Positions 10,500 to 21,559 of a DNA stretch of 64,000 nt are shown here, piece by piece. The stretch is taken from contig NC_088681.1 of NCBI RefSeq assembly GCF_950023065.1, positions 5,456,001 to 5,520,000 of the forward strand. Direction: 5' to 3'. The translations under genes were made by a program, and so were the position numbers. The first letter of the stretch is position 1. Every line of letters starts with the position of its first letter. The notes below the pieces were generated by a model. That model had not been told where the DNA came from. It searched no databases and was given only the letters and a program-made list of their open reading frames with translations. Origin of the DNA: Planococcus citri. Lineage: Eukaryota; Arthropoda; Insecta; Hemiptera; Pseudococcidae.

Positions 10500-10800
10500 A
10501 CTATGAGTAGTATGTGTGTAATACGCATTACACGCGGAAACCTTATTGCGATGAAGAAGAAGAAAAAAAACACGAGAGAAAGAAAAAAAACACCATCGCG
10601 TGCGATAGGCGAAAAGCGAAAAAAAAAAATTTCCACGCTTTCTTTACACGTGTCCGTAAAATAACGATCTCCCGGGTTTTCGATGAAATTCGCATTCGCC
10701 TTCGCCTTTGCCTTCGCGTGACGGCTCATGGATTTTTGCGTCACGCCGCGCCGCCGGCGGAGATGGCGACGTCGACGGCTATACCTACTACAGAGAGTAC
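8801..10800. promoter_or_regulatory. Single-copy island, richer in CpG, possible promoter or enhancer DNA
   Basis: Unlike the surrounding repeats this stretch has many CG dinucleotides (for example ACTCGTATACTCG, GAGCGAGCGAGCGAGCG near 10,145) and no visible tandem structure apart from (CTG)13. ORFs of 80-160 codons overlap on both strands and are of simple composition, so I do not call them genes. A regulatory role is inferred only from composition. Confidence 0.25.
10458..10496. repeat. (CTG)13 microsatellite
   Basis: Thirteen uninterrupted CTG triplets. Confidence 0.97.
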
Positions 10801-11399
10801 CCGTAGTTCAACCAAAATGGCTGCTCGTGTATTTACTCGATGCCCTTTTTCTTCCTTCCTCTGTATATAGTATCACCGTACATTGCCTTACAAGTCGGAT
10901 ACTTTTCACCAATAGTACTCGATTGGACGAGGCGGGCTTTGCGCCAGGAGCCAAAAATCTTGGCCACTTCGACATGCATATGTCGCGTACAACGGCGATG
11001 AATGCTCGTGTTATTTATTCGATGCCCCCTTCCCCGCTCCTACTCGTGCATATTTTCGCTGAACATTGCCATATTATATGTACACATGAGTCGAATACAT
11101 TTCCCAAAGTACTCGATTCACGGACGCGGGTTCTGCGCCAGGAGCCAAAATTTTGGCTTCTTGAACATGTATTCGCCCAGCACGACAAAGATATTCGATG
11201 CCCTCTTCCCCCCTTCCAATGTATATTTTCAAGACACGCGTCAGTATAAGCTGAATATATTTTACAAAGTACTCAATGACCGTAGCGGGTTCTGCGCCAG
11301 GAGCCAAAATTCAAAAATGGCTGTTTGTATGTTTACTCAATGTTTCCCCTATTATTCTTTATATAGCTTCTCCGGGCACTTAGTCAGGGGGCTCACATG
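10801..11399. repeat. ~160-190-bp tandem array, left block
   Basis: Units carry GCGCCAGGAGCCAAAA (about 10,939, 11,131, 11,293), ATGGCTGCTCGTGTATTTAC and TCGATGCCC followed by TTCTTCC. The array resumes at 13,015 after an inserted transposon. Confidence 0.85.
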
Positions 11400-13014
11400 A
11401 TGATCTATTGCTGTCCCCCCCCCCATCCTATAAATGCTAGCCTACGAAATAACTTTATTCTGGAAAGGTGATGAATCCAAATAGATCTTTTAGGTATTCA
11501 AAAAAAAAAAAAAAAGGTTCAACTAATAAAATGGCGGCCATTTTGGTTGACCCCATGTCTCAAACCCATCATTGTCTCCTTTTAACGTTTGAACGATTCA
11601 ACCTGCTTATAGATCGTTTGAAAGCATGCTATTCAATTCAAACTAAAATTGTCATTGCAGAATTCAAATTGTGGGCAAATTTAGGTGTCCAGACCTCAGA
11701 GATATTGGTAACTGACTGAAATTCGGCGGAAAATGGGATGAAAGTCGAGTGTGGTATCGAAATGATCTATTGCACCCCCTCACACCTCCAGGACAACTTT
11801 TTTCTTAAAGAGGGAGTCCTAAGGAACATTTCTAGCCCTTGTCCTAAAAAAAAAGTGGCCTTCCTAACATAATGGCGGCTATTTTGATTGACAGAACAGC
11901 CAAAATCGCAGATTTTGCGTTCCAACATAGGACTTGCACGACGTTTTTTAAACCGTACAGAGGTAGATCGAAAGATCATGCGAAAATTCATCACCTGTCA
12001 AAATTTCAAGAGCTAAAGTGCCTTTTTCGATTTTTGGTGAATTTTTGAAAATCAAGCCAAAAATGAGGGGAAAAATCATTGACCAAAAATGCTGAAATTT
12101 AAAATGAACCCTATTTTCGACACCCCAAATCGACTGGAAACTGTTTAAAACCGTTTTGAGCAGTTCTGGAGCCTTCAGCAGATTTTTGAAACTCGAAATT
12201 CCCACAAAATTTCATCAAATGACTACGAAGTTGACTGCAGGTAGATTTGAAGTGGTTTAGGAGCCTCCAGCGACTCTGAAAATTACTGGAGCCTCCAGTA
12301 GATTTTTGGAACTTGAAATTTCCCAAAATTTCATCAAATGGAGATGGAAAGCCGAAATTCATTCTGCAAACTAATTTCAATACGCTAGGAAGTCGACTGC
12401 TGGTGGATTTCAAGTCGTTTTGGAGCCTCCAGCGGCTCTTTGAAAGGTTGAATAGCGTTTTTTGGAAAATTGAAATTTCCAAAAAGCATAGCTGGAAGCT
12501 TCAAAACCATTTGAAACCATCATGCAGTCGACTTCATATTGTATTGAAATTAGTTTGCGAAGTGAATTTCAGCTTGCTAACTCCATTTGATAAAATGCTG
12601 TGGGAATTTCAAGTTTCAAAAATCTGGCGGAGACTCCAGTAATTTTCAAAAAGTTGCTGGAGGCTCCAAAATGACTTGAACCCACCTGAAATCGTCTTCA
12701 GAGAGTGTTAAAATTGGAGTGCAGAGTAAATTCCGGCTTTCCATCTTCGTTAGATGAAATTTCGGGGAAATTTCAAGTTTGAAAAATCTACTGGAGGTTA
12801 CGGTATTTTTCAAAAAGTTGTTGAAGGCTCCAAAATACATTGGTCGCAGAGTAAATTTCGGCTTTCCAATACCTTATGATGAAATTTTGGAAGAATTCCG
12901 AGTTTCAAAAATCAGCTGGAGGCTCCAGAACAGCTCAAAACGGTTTTGAAACAGTTTCCAACCGATTTGACATAAATGGAGTATATCCTAAATTTCAGTT
13001 TTCTTGGTCAATTT
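11400..13014. mobile_element. Diverged copy of the TAGTCCGGCAT foldback family, inserted in the array
   Basis: From about 11,764 it follows the two intact copies (55,903 and 60,984): TATTGCACCCCC, CCTAAGGAACATTT, AATGGCGGC(T)ATTTTGATTGACAG, AGGACTTGCACGA, AGGTAGATCGAAAGATCATGC, then the CTGGAGCCTCCAG units. The last ~110 bp (to 13,014) match the opposite strand of the family, so this copy also had inverted arms. Terminal TAGTCC ends were not found. The first 360 bp contain a partial second start (GATCTATTGC near 11,401) and an A run at 11,502. Confidence 0.7.
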
Positions 13015-13640
13015 CCCAAAATGCTCAATGGCCCTAGTAGACTCTGCGCCAAGAGTCAAAAAATCTCAAAAAATTACTGCTCGTGTATTTACAAGATGCC
13101 CTCTCTTCTCCTTGCTCTGCTCATTTCAACAGTACATTATCACACGTCCAAGTCGAGTACATATTTTTCCAAAGTCCTCAATGGCCCTAGCGGGTTCTGC
13201 GCCAGGAGCCAAAATTCCAAAAATGACTGCTCGTGAATTCATTCAATGTCCTTTCTTCTCCTTCCTTCATAATTATATTTTCACTTAATTGAATAATGCG
13301 GGCACTGGGTCAGGAACCAAAATTTTGGCCATTCTAACACACATAAAAATGGCTGCTCGTGTATTCACTCGATGCCCCCTTTCTTCCCCTCCTCCGGTAA
13401 TTTTCATGGTACACTTCCATAAAAACCGAATATATTCTCCAAACTCAATTATTTCAAAAAATGACTGCTCATGTATTAATTCAGTGCCCCTTTCTTTTCC
13501 TTCTTCTGTACATTTTTACAGTACACTTCCATATAACCCTAACTAACACATTTCCAAAAGTAATCAATAGTCATACGCGGGTTCTGCGCCAGGAGCCAAA
13601 AATCTTGGTCATTTTAAAATGATTATGCCAGGTTGCTGAG
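13015..13640. repeat. ~160-bp tandem array, right block
   Basis: This continues the array of 10,801-11,399: GCGCC(A)GGAGCCAAAA-type words near 13,048, 13,200, 13,310 (diverged) and 13,580, with ATGACTGCTCGTG or ATGGCTGCTCGTG words between. Confidence 0.8.
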
Positions 13641-15480
13641 CGGATAGAAGAGGAATAAAAAAAATGATTCGGATTTTGATAGAATTCACAGAGATGGTTG
13701 ACTCATGAGTTGAAATCAACCCCTTCAAAATTTCAGACCGCTATCTCAACGCATTCAGGAGGAAAACACATTTCTGACTGTTTACACCCTCCCTCCCTCC
13801 ATCTCTTTCTGTCACGACGCAACATGAGAAAAATTCGGGACGCTCAAAACTTGACTTTTGCAAATCCCTGGCGTATTTTGAGCACGGATAAAGGCCTTTT
13901 TTTGAGAATGTCGCAAAACAGCAGAACTTCTTTGCAGAATTTTTGCAAGTCAGAAAAATTGAGCAAGATTTTGCAATTTCAACAAAAATCAGGATTTTTA
14001 GCAGCTATAAAAGAAAAATAGGTTCTCTTCGAAAATTTGACAAAACAACACAAAAAAACAGGATAGGTACCTGAATTACAAAACTTCGGCAAAAAAACCA
14101 GTTTCTTTAACAAATTTTAGTAGAAGAGAATTTTTGAAATTTTGGAAAACTGAGTAAGATTTTGTATTTTTTTCCAACAACAGGACGTTTTGCACTTTGG
14201 CAAAAAATCAAGACTTTTTTTTGGTAATCTAAAAGTAATGAGAATGACAAAATAAACATTTCACAACTCTGAAAAGAATATGACTTTTTTGCTGCTTTGA
14301 CAAAAAAGCTGGCCCTTTAAAAATTTTATAAAACAGCAGGACTTTTGATTAATTTTTACAAAACAGAAAAATAGTTTGATATTTTGGCAAAAGAGAAAAT
14401 TTTTCACCAACTTTGGCATGAAAAATACGACTGTTTAGCTTTACCACAAAATCAAATTTTATTTTTGCAATTTGGAAAAAAAAACAAAACATTCTTGCAA
14501 TTTTGACAAAAACAGGATTTTCTGGCAACTTTGGCAAAAAAAAAAAAAAAAAACAGATTTGTTTAGCAATTTTGGTGAAAGCAAAACTTTACTTTGCAAT
14601 TTGGGCAAATAAGCAAAACTTTCCCATAATTTTTTTCAAAAAAACATAATTTTCTGGCAATTTTTGCAAATAAGGGATTTTATTTGAAATTTTAGCAAAG
14701 AAATCCACTTTTTTCAGCAATTTTGGCATGAAAAATACAACTGTTTAGCTTTACCGCAAAAACAAATTTTATTTTTGCAATTGAAAAAAAAACACACCAA
14801 CACATGCATGCAATTTTGACAAAAAAACAGAATTTTCTGGCAATTTTGGTACAAAAAAAAAACCAAACAAACAAAACAGATTTGTTTAGCAATTTTGGTG
14901 AAAGCAAAACTGTTTTTTGTAATTTCGGCAAATAGGCAAAACTTTCCCATAATTTTGGTCAAAAAAACAAAATTTTCTGGCAATTTTTTCAAAAGATGAG
15001 TTATTTGAAATTTGAACAAAAAACCCACTTTTTCCAGCAATTTTGGCGCAAAAGCACAACTTTTTTCGATTTTGCCCAAAATAGCAGAACTTTTTGGACT
15101 GTTTTTCAATTTTGGCACAAAATCAGAGCTGTTTGGTGATTGTGACCAAAAAACAGGTAAAAAAGCGCTATTTTCTCGCAATTTTATTAAAGAAGCAGTT
15201 TGGCAAGAAGAAAACTTTCTCACAATTTTGACCAAAAAAATATTTTGCGCTTTTTTGGGTACTTTTTCGATCACTTGGCAATTTGGAACCTTTCATTTAC
15301 TCGTAATACTTGCAGTACTTTTTTGTGTGCTGTTTTTTGAGAACTGAGAAACAGAAAAAAAATCCAGACAGCTGACAAAATTGTTCATGCGGCAGCGACA
15401 AAAAATTTTAAAGATCTGGAATCCTCAACTTGTTTTGTTTTTTGCAGACACACAACTGAACAAAATTCAACGGGAGGATG
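13641..15480. repeat. Degenerate AT-rich repeat DNA with a ~310-bp direct duplication
   Basis: Endless variants of CAATTTTGGCAAAAAAACA. A block beginning GGCATGAAAAATAC (14,415) containing CTGTTTAGCTTTACC recurs 310 bp later (14,725), with the following ~250 bp also shared, so this part was duplicated in tandem. The long ORFs here are phenylalanine/lysine-rich translations of the repeat. Confidence 0.75.
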
Positions 15481-16250
15481 GTGAAAAAAAAAATGAAGAA
15501 TTTTATAAAATTTTATCACTGTTCCCTGAACTATTATAACAACTTGAAGAAAAGCGAAAAAGACGTCTACCAGGTTCTTTTTATTTTTTCAACTGAAATC
15601 ACAGCATGTTCATAAAATTATTCAATTTTCTAAAAACATGCTACCCATCTGCATGTTTTTTCTTACACATTAGAAAATCAATTCTCGGTTATTGAAAATT
15701 ATCAATATTGCTCCTATTTTCACAGAAATTGGGAAAATTTCATATCGGCAAACAACATGTGTGAGAAATGATCTGCTACCTCCTCCCCTGTATCAAACAG
15801 ACGAATAGTTTTTTGACTAATATCTCAAATAGGGTATGTCCTATGTCTGAAAAAAAAAAAAAAACGAAGATAAAATTCTCAGAAAACATTGTTTTCGAGG
15901 ATTATAAAAAAAAGTTTTTTTTCCTGAAGCCATTACATGGGTCATTATGAGCGAAATTTCGGACTTTTTGAACAGAAAGTTGAAATTTCATGTTTTCTTA
16001 GACGTTCTCAGCCATTGAGAACCCCGCTGCCTCAAAATTTAATCTTCTCGATCATCAAAACTCGTCCAATCATATAACCACTGACCAATCTATGTTTCCT
16101 GTTCTATTTTTTCATAAAAAAAGTAGTCTCAAACATCCTCATTCATACATCTCATTTAATCAAAACATCCAGATTTCGAATCAATTCGTATTGAATACAT
16201 TGTACAGAACAGGGCCGTACTCGTCGTATAGTCAATCTAATAACTCGCCT
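15481..16250. other. AT-rich non-coding DNA
   Basis: Nothing recognisable except a small hairpin, AAAAACATGC / GCATGTTTTTT, near 15,632-15,661 with a further ATTTTCTA/TAGAAAAT pairing outside it. Confidence 0.4.
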
Positions 16251-16473
16251 CTTGTTTCACCCAACACACCTTGTTTGAGTTTCGCCGGTTCGCGGGGTCT
16301 TTCACTATGCAACGTGCGTCCGCGACGCGTATGATTTGGCACCTCGCACGTGTCCACTGCGATCCTCCCCCTGCGTGGGTTCATCCAGAGTCGGCGACAC
16401 GAGGGGATCGATCAGCACCAAATACTCGTATATATATACGGCGAAAAAAGAAAAATGAAATGAAAAAAAAAAT

Positions 16474-16521
16474 CAGCAGCAGCAGCAGCAGCAGCAGCAG
16501 CGAGTCGAGTCGAGTCGAGTC
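16474..16521. repeat. (CAG)9 followed by (GAGTC)4
   Basis: CAG nine times (16,474-16,500), then GAGTC four times (16,502-16,521). Confidence 0.95.
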
Positions 16522-16888
16522 GGCTGAATAAGAAGCAACTCCACCCTATAACGTGCGTATATAGCTCGAGTCGAGCCTTGCCAAGTGAAAAACGCAGTTT
16601 GAAAATGAAAAGCGGTACGGAGGATGGGAATATGGGGCGGTATAGGCGGCGAACGAGGGACGTGTTTCACGAAGAGGATATTAAAGCCTAAAGGCGTACG
16701 ACGGAATGAGAACGTCGTTTGGTAACGGTTCGCCCGTTCGCGTCGTATTAAAGAAGAGACGACGGCGACGGGCGCCGTACTGACGAAGCCTTACGCGATG
16801 CCGATGCCAATGCCGTGGCAAAGGGATAAAGCAGAGAGGCAACGGCAAGCACACCGAAATACTGTAAAAAAAAAAAGGGGGAGGACAT

Positions 16889-16960
16889 GACGACGACGAC
16901 GACGACGAGGATGAGGACGATGAGGACGACGAGGACGACGACGTCAACGACGACGCTAAA
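16889..16960. repeat. GAC-rich triplet repeat
   Basis: Six GAC triplets, then interrupted GAGGAC/GACGAC triplets. Confidence 0.85.
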
Positions 16961-18184
16961 AACGGCGAACACGACGTGGTCCGCGAACCTCGCGCTTTCC
17001 GCACGTCCGCGAGAACGCCGAACGCGTCCCGTGTGTACGGTTGGAAAGCGACTGCGACGTAGGACGACGCGAAGCATCCGCAGCACAGGCGGCAGAATCG
17101 CCCGGCGTACGGGGTTTTTCGTGAATTGCCAGTTGCCACTGCCAGCGAAGACCATCTGGGGCTAGGGACGCGGGTACTGTCCACGGTCAGCCGTCCTCTA
17201 CACCACCACACTACCACCATAGCACTACAGCACTATACAGCCAGAGCACTATATACGTATATATCGCGACCGGTAATCAGCTTCTGCGATCTGACCCGAT
17301 GAAGTGAAAGGAGCCTTTGTACCCGTTCCGATCCTCCTGTTTCGGCTTCTTCACTCTCACATGTGTATGCGTGCCTACATCTATATACCTACCTACGAGT
17401 ATGTATGTAGTATATACGTGGTGTACGTGTACCGTTTACTACTATAGCACTATAGGCAGGCAATAGGCATACGCCATATTCTCACTAATACACATAGGTA
17501 CACTACAAACGCGCACGTATTGCGTTAACGAATATATTTTTTTTTTACCTTATATACTTTACTTTACTCGCAGTAGCCTTCTTTTTTATTTTCTCTTCTT
17601 TTTTTGTGTTTCTTTTCCATACCCTGTGTCTCACTCTCGCACACTATCCAACTCCGCAGCAGCTATATCTCGTATTAGAAGAACAGAAACAGTAAACTTC
17701 TTCCCTGCCTCATCATACGCCGCCGCGCAGTTGGTCGGCTGGTGTGTTTTTTTCTTCTCTTCTTATATGTACCTATACCTATACGAGCGTCCGTCGTCGT
17801 CATCGTCCAAGATGACGTGAAAGACGGTCACGTCTCTGCACGCCACACGCCACATCGCCGGATACACCTATACACATGCACACCCGACCGAGTCTCGATT
17901 TACTCGAAATCTAACGCCATCAGTATACAGTACACACTTTCAGCGAAAAAGCAACCCAAAAAAATCATTATAAACGATCGAGGAATAACGACGAACAGCC
18001 ACACGCTTACCGAACCTTTAATCAGGTTAAAACTTGAAAGCGAGTAAGCTGTGGTATATTCAAAAAAAAAGGGCTGAAGTTCAAATTTACTCCAGAATCA
18101 CTGTTGTGCAAACATCATGCTTCATTTTCAAATCTAATGACAGGCTGAACTTCTTTCATAAAGTCTATTTTCAATTTTACGCCA

Positions 18185-21100
18185 GAGGATCTCATTTAAA
18201 TGATGAATTGACTCCAGATTTGAAATCGTCGACGCTGAAAACCATGAAATCGATATGCATGAAGATATGTTATCAGTTTCTTTAAATCTTCCACCCCCCC
18301 CCCACTTCCCTCGTCTCTCATCACAAAACCGTGTATTGCGCTAATTGCGTCAAAACCAAAAACAAACGTCCGACTTGAAATCAGCATCATTGAAAACCAT
18401 AAAATCGATATGCATGACGATTTATGTCATCAGTTTATTTAAATCTTCCACCTCCCACTCCTCCTCATGAAACCGTATAATATGGTAATTGAATCAGAGC
18501 TGAAAACAAACGTCGGATTTGAAATCGACGTCACAGAAAATCATGGAATCGATATGCATGACGATATGTTATCAGTGTCTCCAGATCTTCCACCCCCTCC
18601 CCTCCAACAACACTCCTCACAAAACTGTATATTGTGCTAATCGCATTAGAACCAAAAACGAATGTCAGATTTGAAATCAGCATCATCAAAAACCATGGAA
18701 TCGATATGCATGACGATATGTCATCAGTTTCATTGAATCTTCCACCCCCACCACTCCCCCTCATATCTCATAAAACTGTGTAATATGGTAATCGCATCAG
18801 GGCTAAAAACAAACGCCGGATTCGAAATCACTGAAATCAGCATCATTGAAAACCATGAAATCGATATGCATGACGATTTATCTCATCAGTTTCTTTAAAT
18901 CTTCCACCCCCAGCCTCTCCTAATAAAACTGTATAATATGGTAATCGCATCATAGCTGAAAACAAACGTCGGATTTGAAATCGACGTCACAGAAAACCAT
19001 GGAATCGATATGCATGACGATATGTTATCAGTTGCTCTAGATCTTCCACCCCCCCTCCCACAACACCCCTCACAAAACTGTATATTGTGCTAATCGCATC
19101 AGAACCGAAAACGAATGTCAGATTTGAAATCAGCATCATCAAAAACCATGAAATCGATATGCATGACGATATGTAATCAGCTTCTTCAAATGTTCTACCC
19201 CCACTCCTCCCCCTCATTCCTCATAAAACTGTGTAATATGGTAATGGCATCAGAGCTAAAAACGAACGTCGGATTTGAAATCAGCATCATTGAAAACCAT
19301 GAAATCGATATGCATGACGATTTATCTCATCAGTTTCTTTAAATCTTCCACCCCCACCTCTCCTAATAAAACTGTTGAAGGGCGGTTTTCCAAAAGTGGA
19401 TAAGTCAAGTTTTTTGAAAATTGAGTTTTTCACGCCATTGTGTTCTGTAGGTTGTATCTCACCTATTTAATGCCTAACCTACCCAAAATACCTATTTATT
19501 TACTCGCAATCCAGCTTTTCCGTAAGTTGCAGATCGCAATCGTTTTTCCAAAACGCGATAAGTCACCATTTATCCAGTGAACCTTTGAATTTGGTGTTAA
19601 AAATATGGGTTAAATTTTTTGTACCTACTGTAATACTTCGTGTTCGTTGAAGTAGAGCTGTGAAAATTGTTTTTTTTCCAATACTTAGATAGTATCGTAA
19701 TATAGGTACTTTTGTTTTTATTTGATTGCCAAAATGGATAATTTTTGTTAAAAATACAGGTTACATTTTTTGTAATCGATTTTTTTTGGTTTTCTACTTT
19801 TGTTTTGTGATTAACAGTTGACTTACATCGATTTGCACCACTGGTTTTATCATATAAATGAAAAACTGAAAAATCGTTTTTCCAAAAGTCGATAAGTCAG
19901 TTTACTTTTTCTGCCGCAGAAGCGCTGCGAACTCGAGTTACACCGCGAAACAAACACGTACGTGTTGAGGTAGACCTAATGCAACATGCAGGACAGGTTG
20001 CATACTCCAAGTGCATCATGGCTTCAAATGGGCACTAAAAACGTCATTTATCTCGAAATCATGATTTTTGACTTATCGCTTTTTGGAAAACCGCCCTTCA
20101 ACTGTATAATATGGTAATCGCATCATAGCTGAAAACAAACGTCGGATTTGAAATCGACGTCACAGAAAACCATGAAATCGATATGCATGACGATATGTTA
20201 TCAGTTTCTATAGATCTTCTACCCCCCCCCTCCTCCCACAACACTCCTCACAAAACCGTATATTGTGCTAATCGCATCAGAACCGAAAATGAATGTCAGA
20301 TTTGAAATCGGCATCATCAAAAACCATGGAATCGATATGCATGACGATATGTCATCAGTTTCTTTAAATATTCCACCCCCACCCTTCCCCCTCATTTCTC
20401 ATAAAACTGTGTAATAAGGTAATCGCATCAGGGCTAAAACAAACGTCGGATTTGAAATCAGCATCATTTAAAACCATGGAATCGATATGCATGACGATTT
20501 GTATGTCATCAGTTTCTTTAAATCTTCCACCCCCACTCCTCTTCATAAAACCGTATAATATGGTAATCGCATCAGAGCTGAAAACAAACGTCGGATTTGA
20601 AATCGGCGTCACAGAAAACCATGGAATCGATATGCATGACGATATCTTATCAGTTTCTCTAGATCTTCCACCCCCCCCCCCTCCTCACTCAACACTCCTC
20701 ACAAAACCGTATATCGTGCTAATCGCATCAGAACCAAAAACGAACGTCATGATTTGAAATCTGCATCATCAAAAACCATGGAATCGATATGCACGACAAT
20801 ATGTAATCAGTTTCTTTAAATGTTCCACCCCCACCCCTCCCTCTCATTCCTCATAAAACTGTGTAATATGGTAATCGCATCAGAGCTAAAAACGGACGTC
20901 GGATTTGAAATCAGCATCACCGAAAACCATGAAATTGATACACATGACAACATCTTATCAGTTTATTGAGATATTTCAGATACACCCCCCCCCCTCATCA
21001 TCCCTTCCCACAACACTAATCAGAAAACCGTGTAACCTGAGAATTGTACCAGGTACTAGAGTCAAAAATGAAAATCGTATTTGAAATCAGCATCACCGAA

Positions 21101-21415
21101 AACGCTGAAATTCTATACTTACTTACATGTTAATTTATGATTCGAGTTTCTCAAGACCTTCCCCTCCCCTCCCTTTTCAACATTACGAACACCGCGTTAA
21201 CCTGAAAATCAAATAAACTTTAAAAATAAATTTATTGTTCAGAATCGCTCCACTGAAAAATCTTGAAATCAAGACCATATCCCATCAGTTATCAGTATTC
21301 CCAAAGTAGGTACAAATTTTAGCAACCCCCTCCCCTTATGTACTTGAAAATCACCTATGCAGCTTGAATGGCTCCAAATTTGAAATCAGCATCATCAAGA
21401 ACAACTATGAAAGTT
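18185..21415. repeat. ~152-bp satellite organised as a three-monomer higher-order repeat (~455 bp)
   Basis: Each monomer has TTTGAAATC, a short variable word, AAAACCATGGAATCGATATG, CATGACGATATG, TCAGTTTC, CTTCCACCCCC and AAAACTGTATAATATGGTAA. TCGATATGCATGA recurs at about 18,250, 18,406, 18,548, 18,703, 18,861, 19,005, 19,157 and 19,306, then 20,175, 20,332, 20,485, 20,628, 20,787. Three monomer types alternate by the variable word: GACGTCACAG, CATCATCAAA, CATCATTGAA. The order 1-2-3 repeats at least four times. The array is interrupted by a transposon (19,375-20,101) and decays after 20,980, with weak monomers to about 21,415. Confidence 0.93.
19375..20101. mobile_element. TIR element of ~727 bp inserted in the satellite
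   Basis: The left end TTGAAGGGCGGTTTTCCAAA is matched inverted by the right end ending GGAAAACCGCCCTTCAA. The flanking satellite sequence AAAACTGTATAATATGG is split with CTG repeated on both sides (19,372-19,374; 20,102-20,104); counted one base further in, the duplication is ACTGT. A word close to TTTTCCAAAANNSGATAAGTCA occurs near both ends and also internally (near 19,545 and 19,878), as subterminal transposase sites often do. No transposase ORF, so non-autonomous; superfamily unassigned. Confidence 0.85.
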
Positions 21416-21420
21416 TTCCC

Positions 21421-21467
21421 TCCACTCCAATCCACTCCACTCCACTCCACTCCACTCCACTCCACTC
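21421..21467. repeat. (TCCAC)n pentanucleotide repeat
   Basis: About nine copies of TCCAC with one interrupted unit at the start. Confidence 0.93.
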
Positions 21468-21559
21468 CCCTTCAACCCTCTCAGCACCTTCCCCCCCAAC
21501 CAAATTGAAATAAGGAACCATTGAACATTTTAGAATCAACTCATGACATGAATATTTCA

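Larger units (their letters stand above)
16251..18050. promoter_or_regulatory. CpG-bearing single-copy island with short triplet repeats
   Basis: Locally high CG content (for example GCGTCCGCGACGCGTATG near 16,317), (CAG)9, GAGTC repeats and GAC repeats. Many ORFs on both strands consist of serine, threonine or arginine runs from these repeats. This could be a promoter or 5' exon of a gene continuing outside the window; no splice-supported coding exon was found. Confidence 0.25.

Noticed and set aside
10045..10870. Several overlapping 97-173-codon ORFs around the CTG repeat
   Set aside because: Both strands open, serine and arginine runs from triplet repeats, no conserved motif.
14714..15274. 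186-codon Phe/Lys/Asn-rich minus-strand ORF
   Set aside because: Product of the CAATTTTGGCAAAAA low-complexity repeat.
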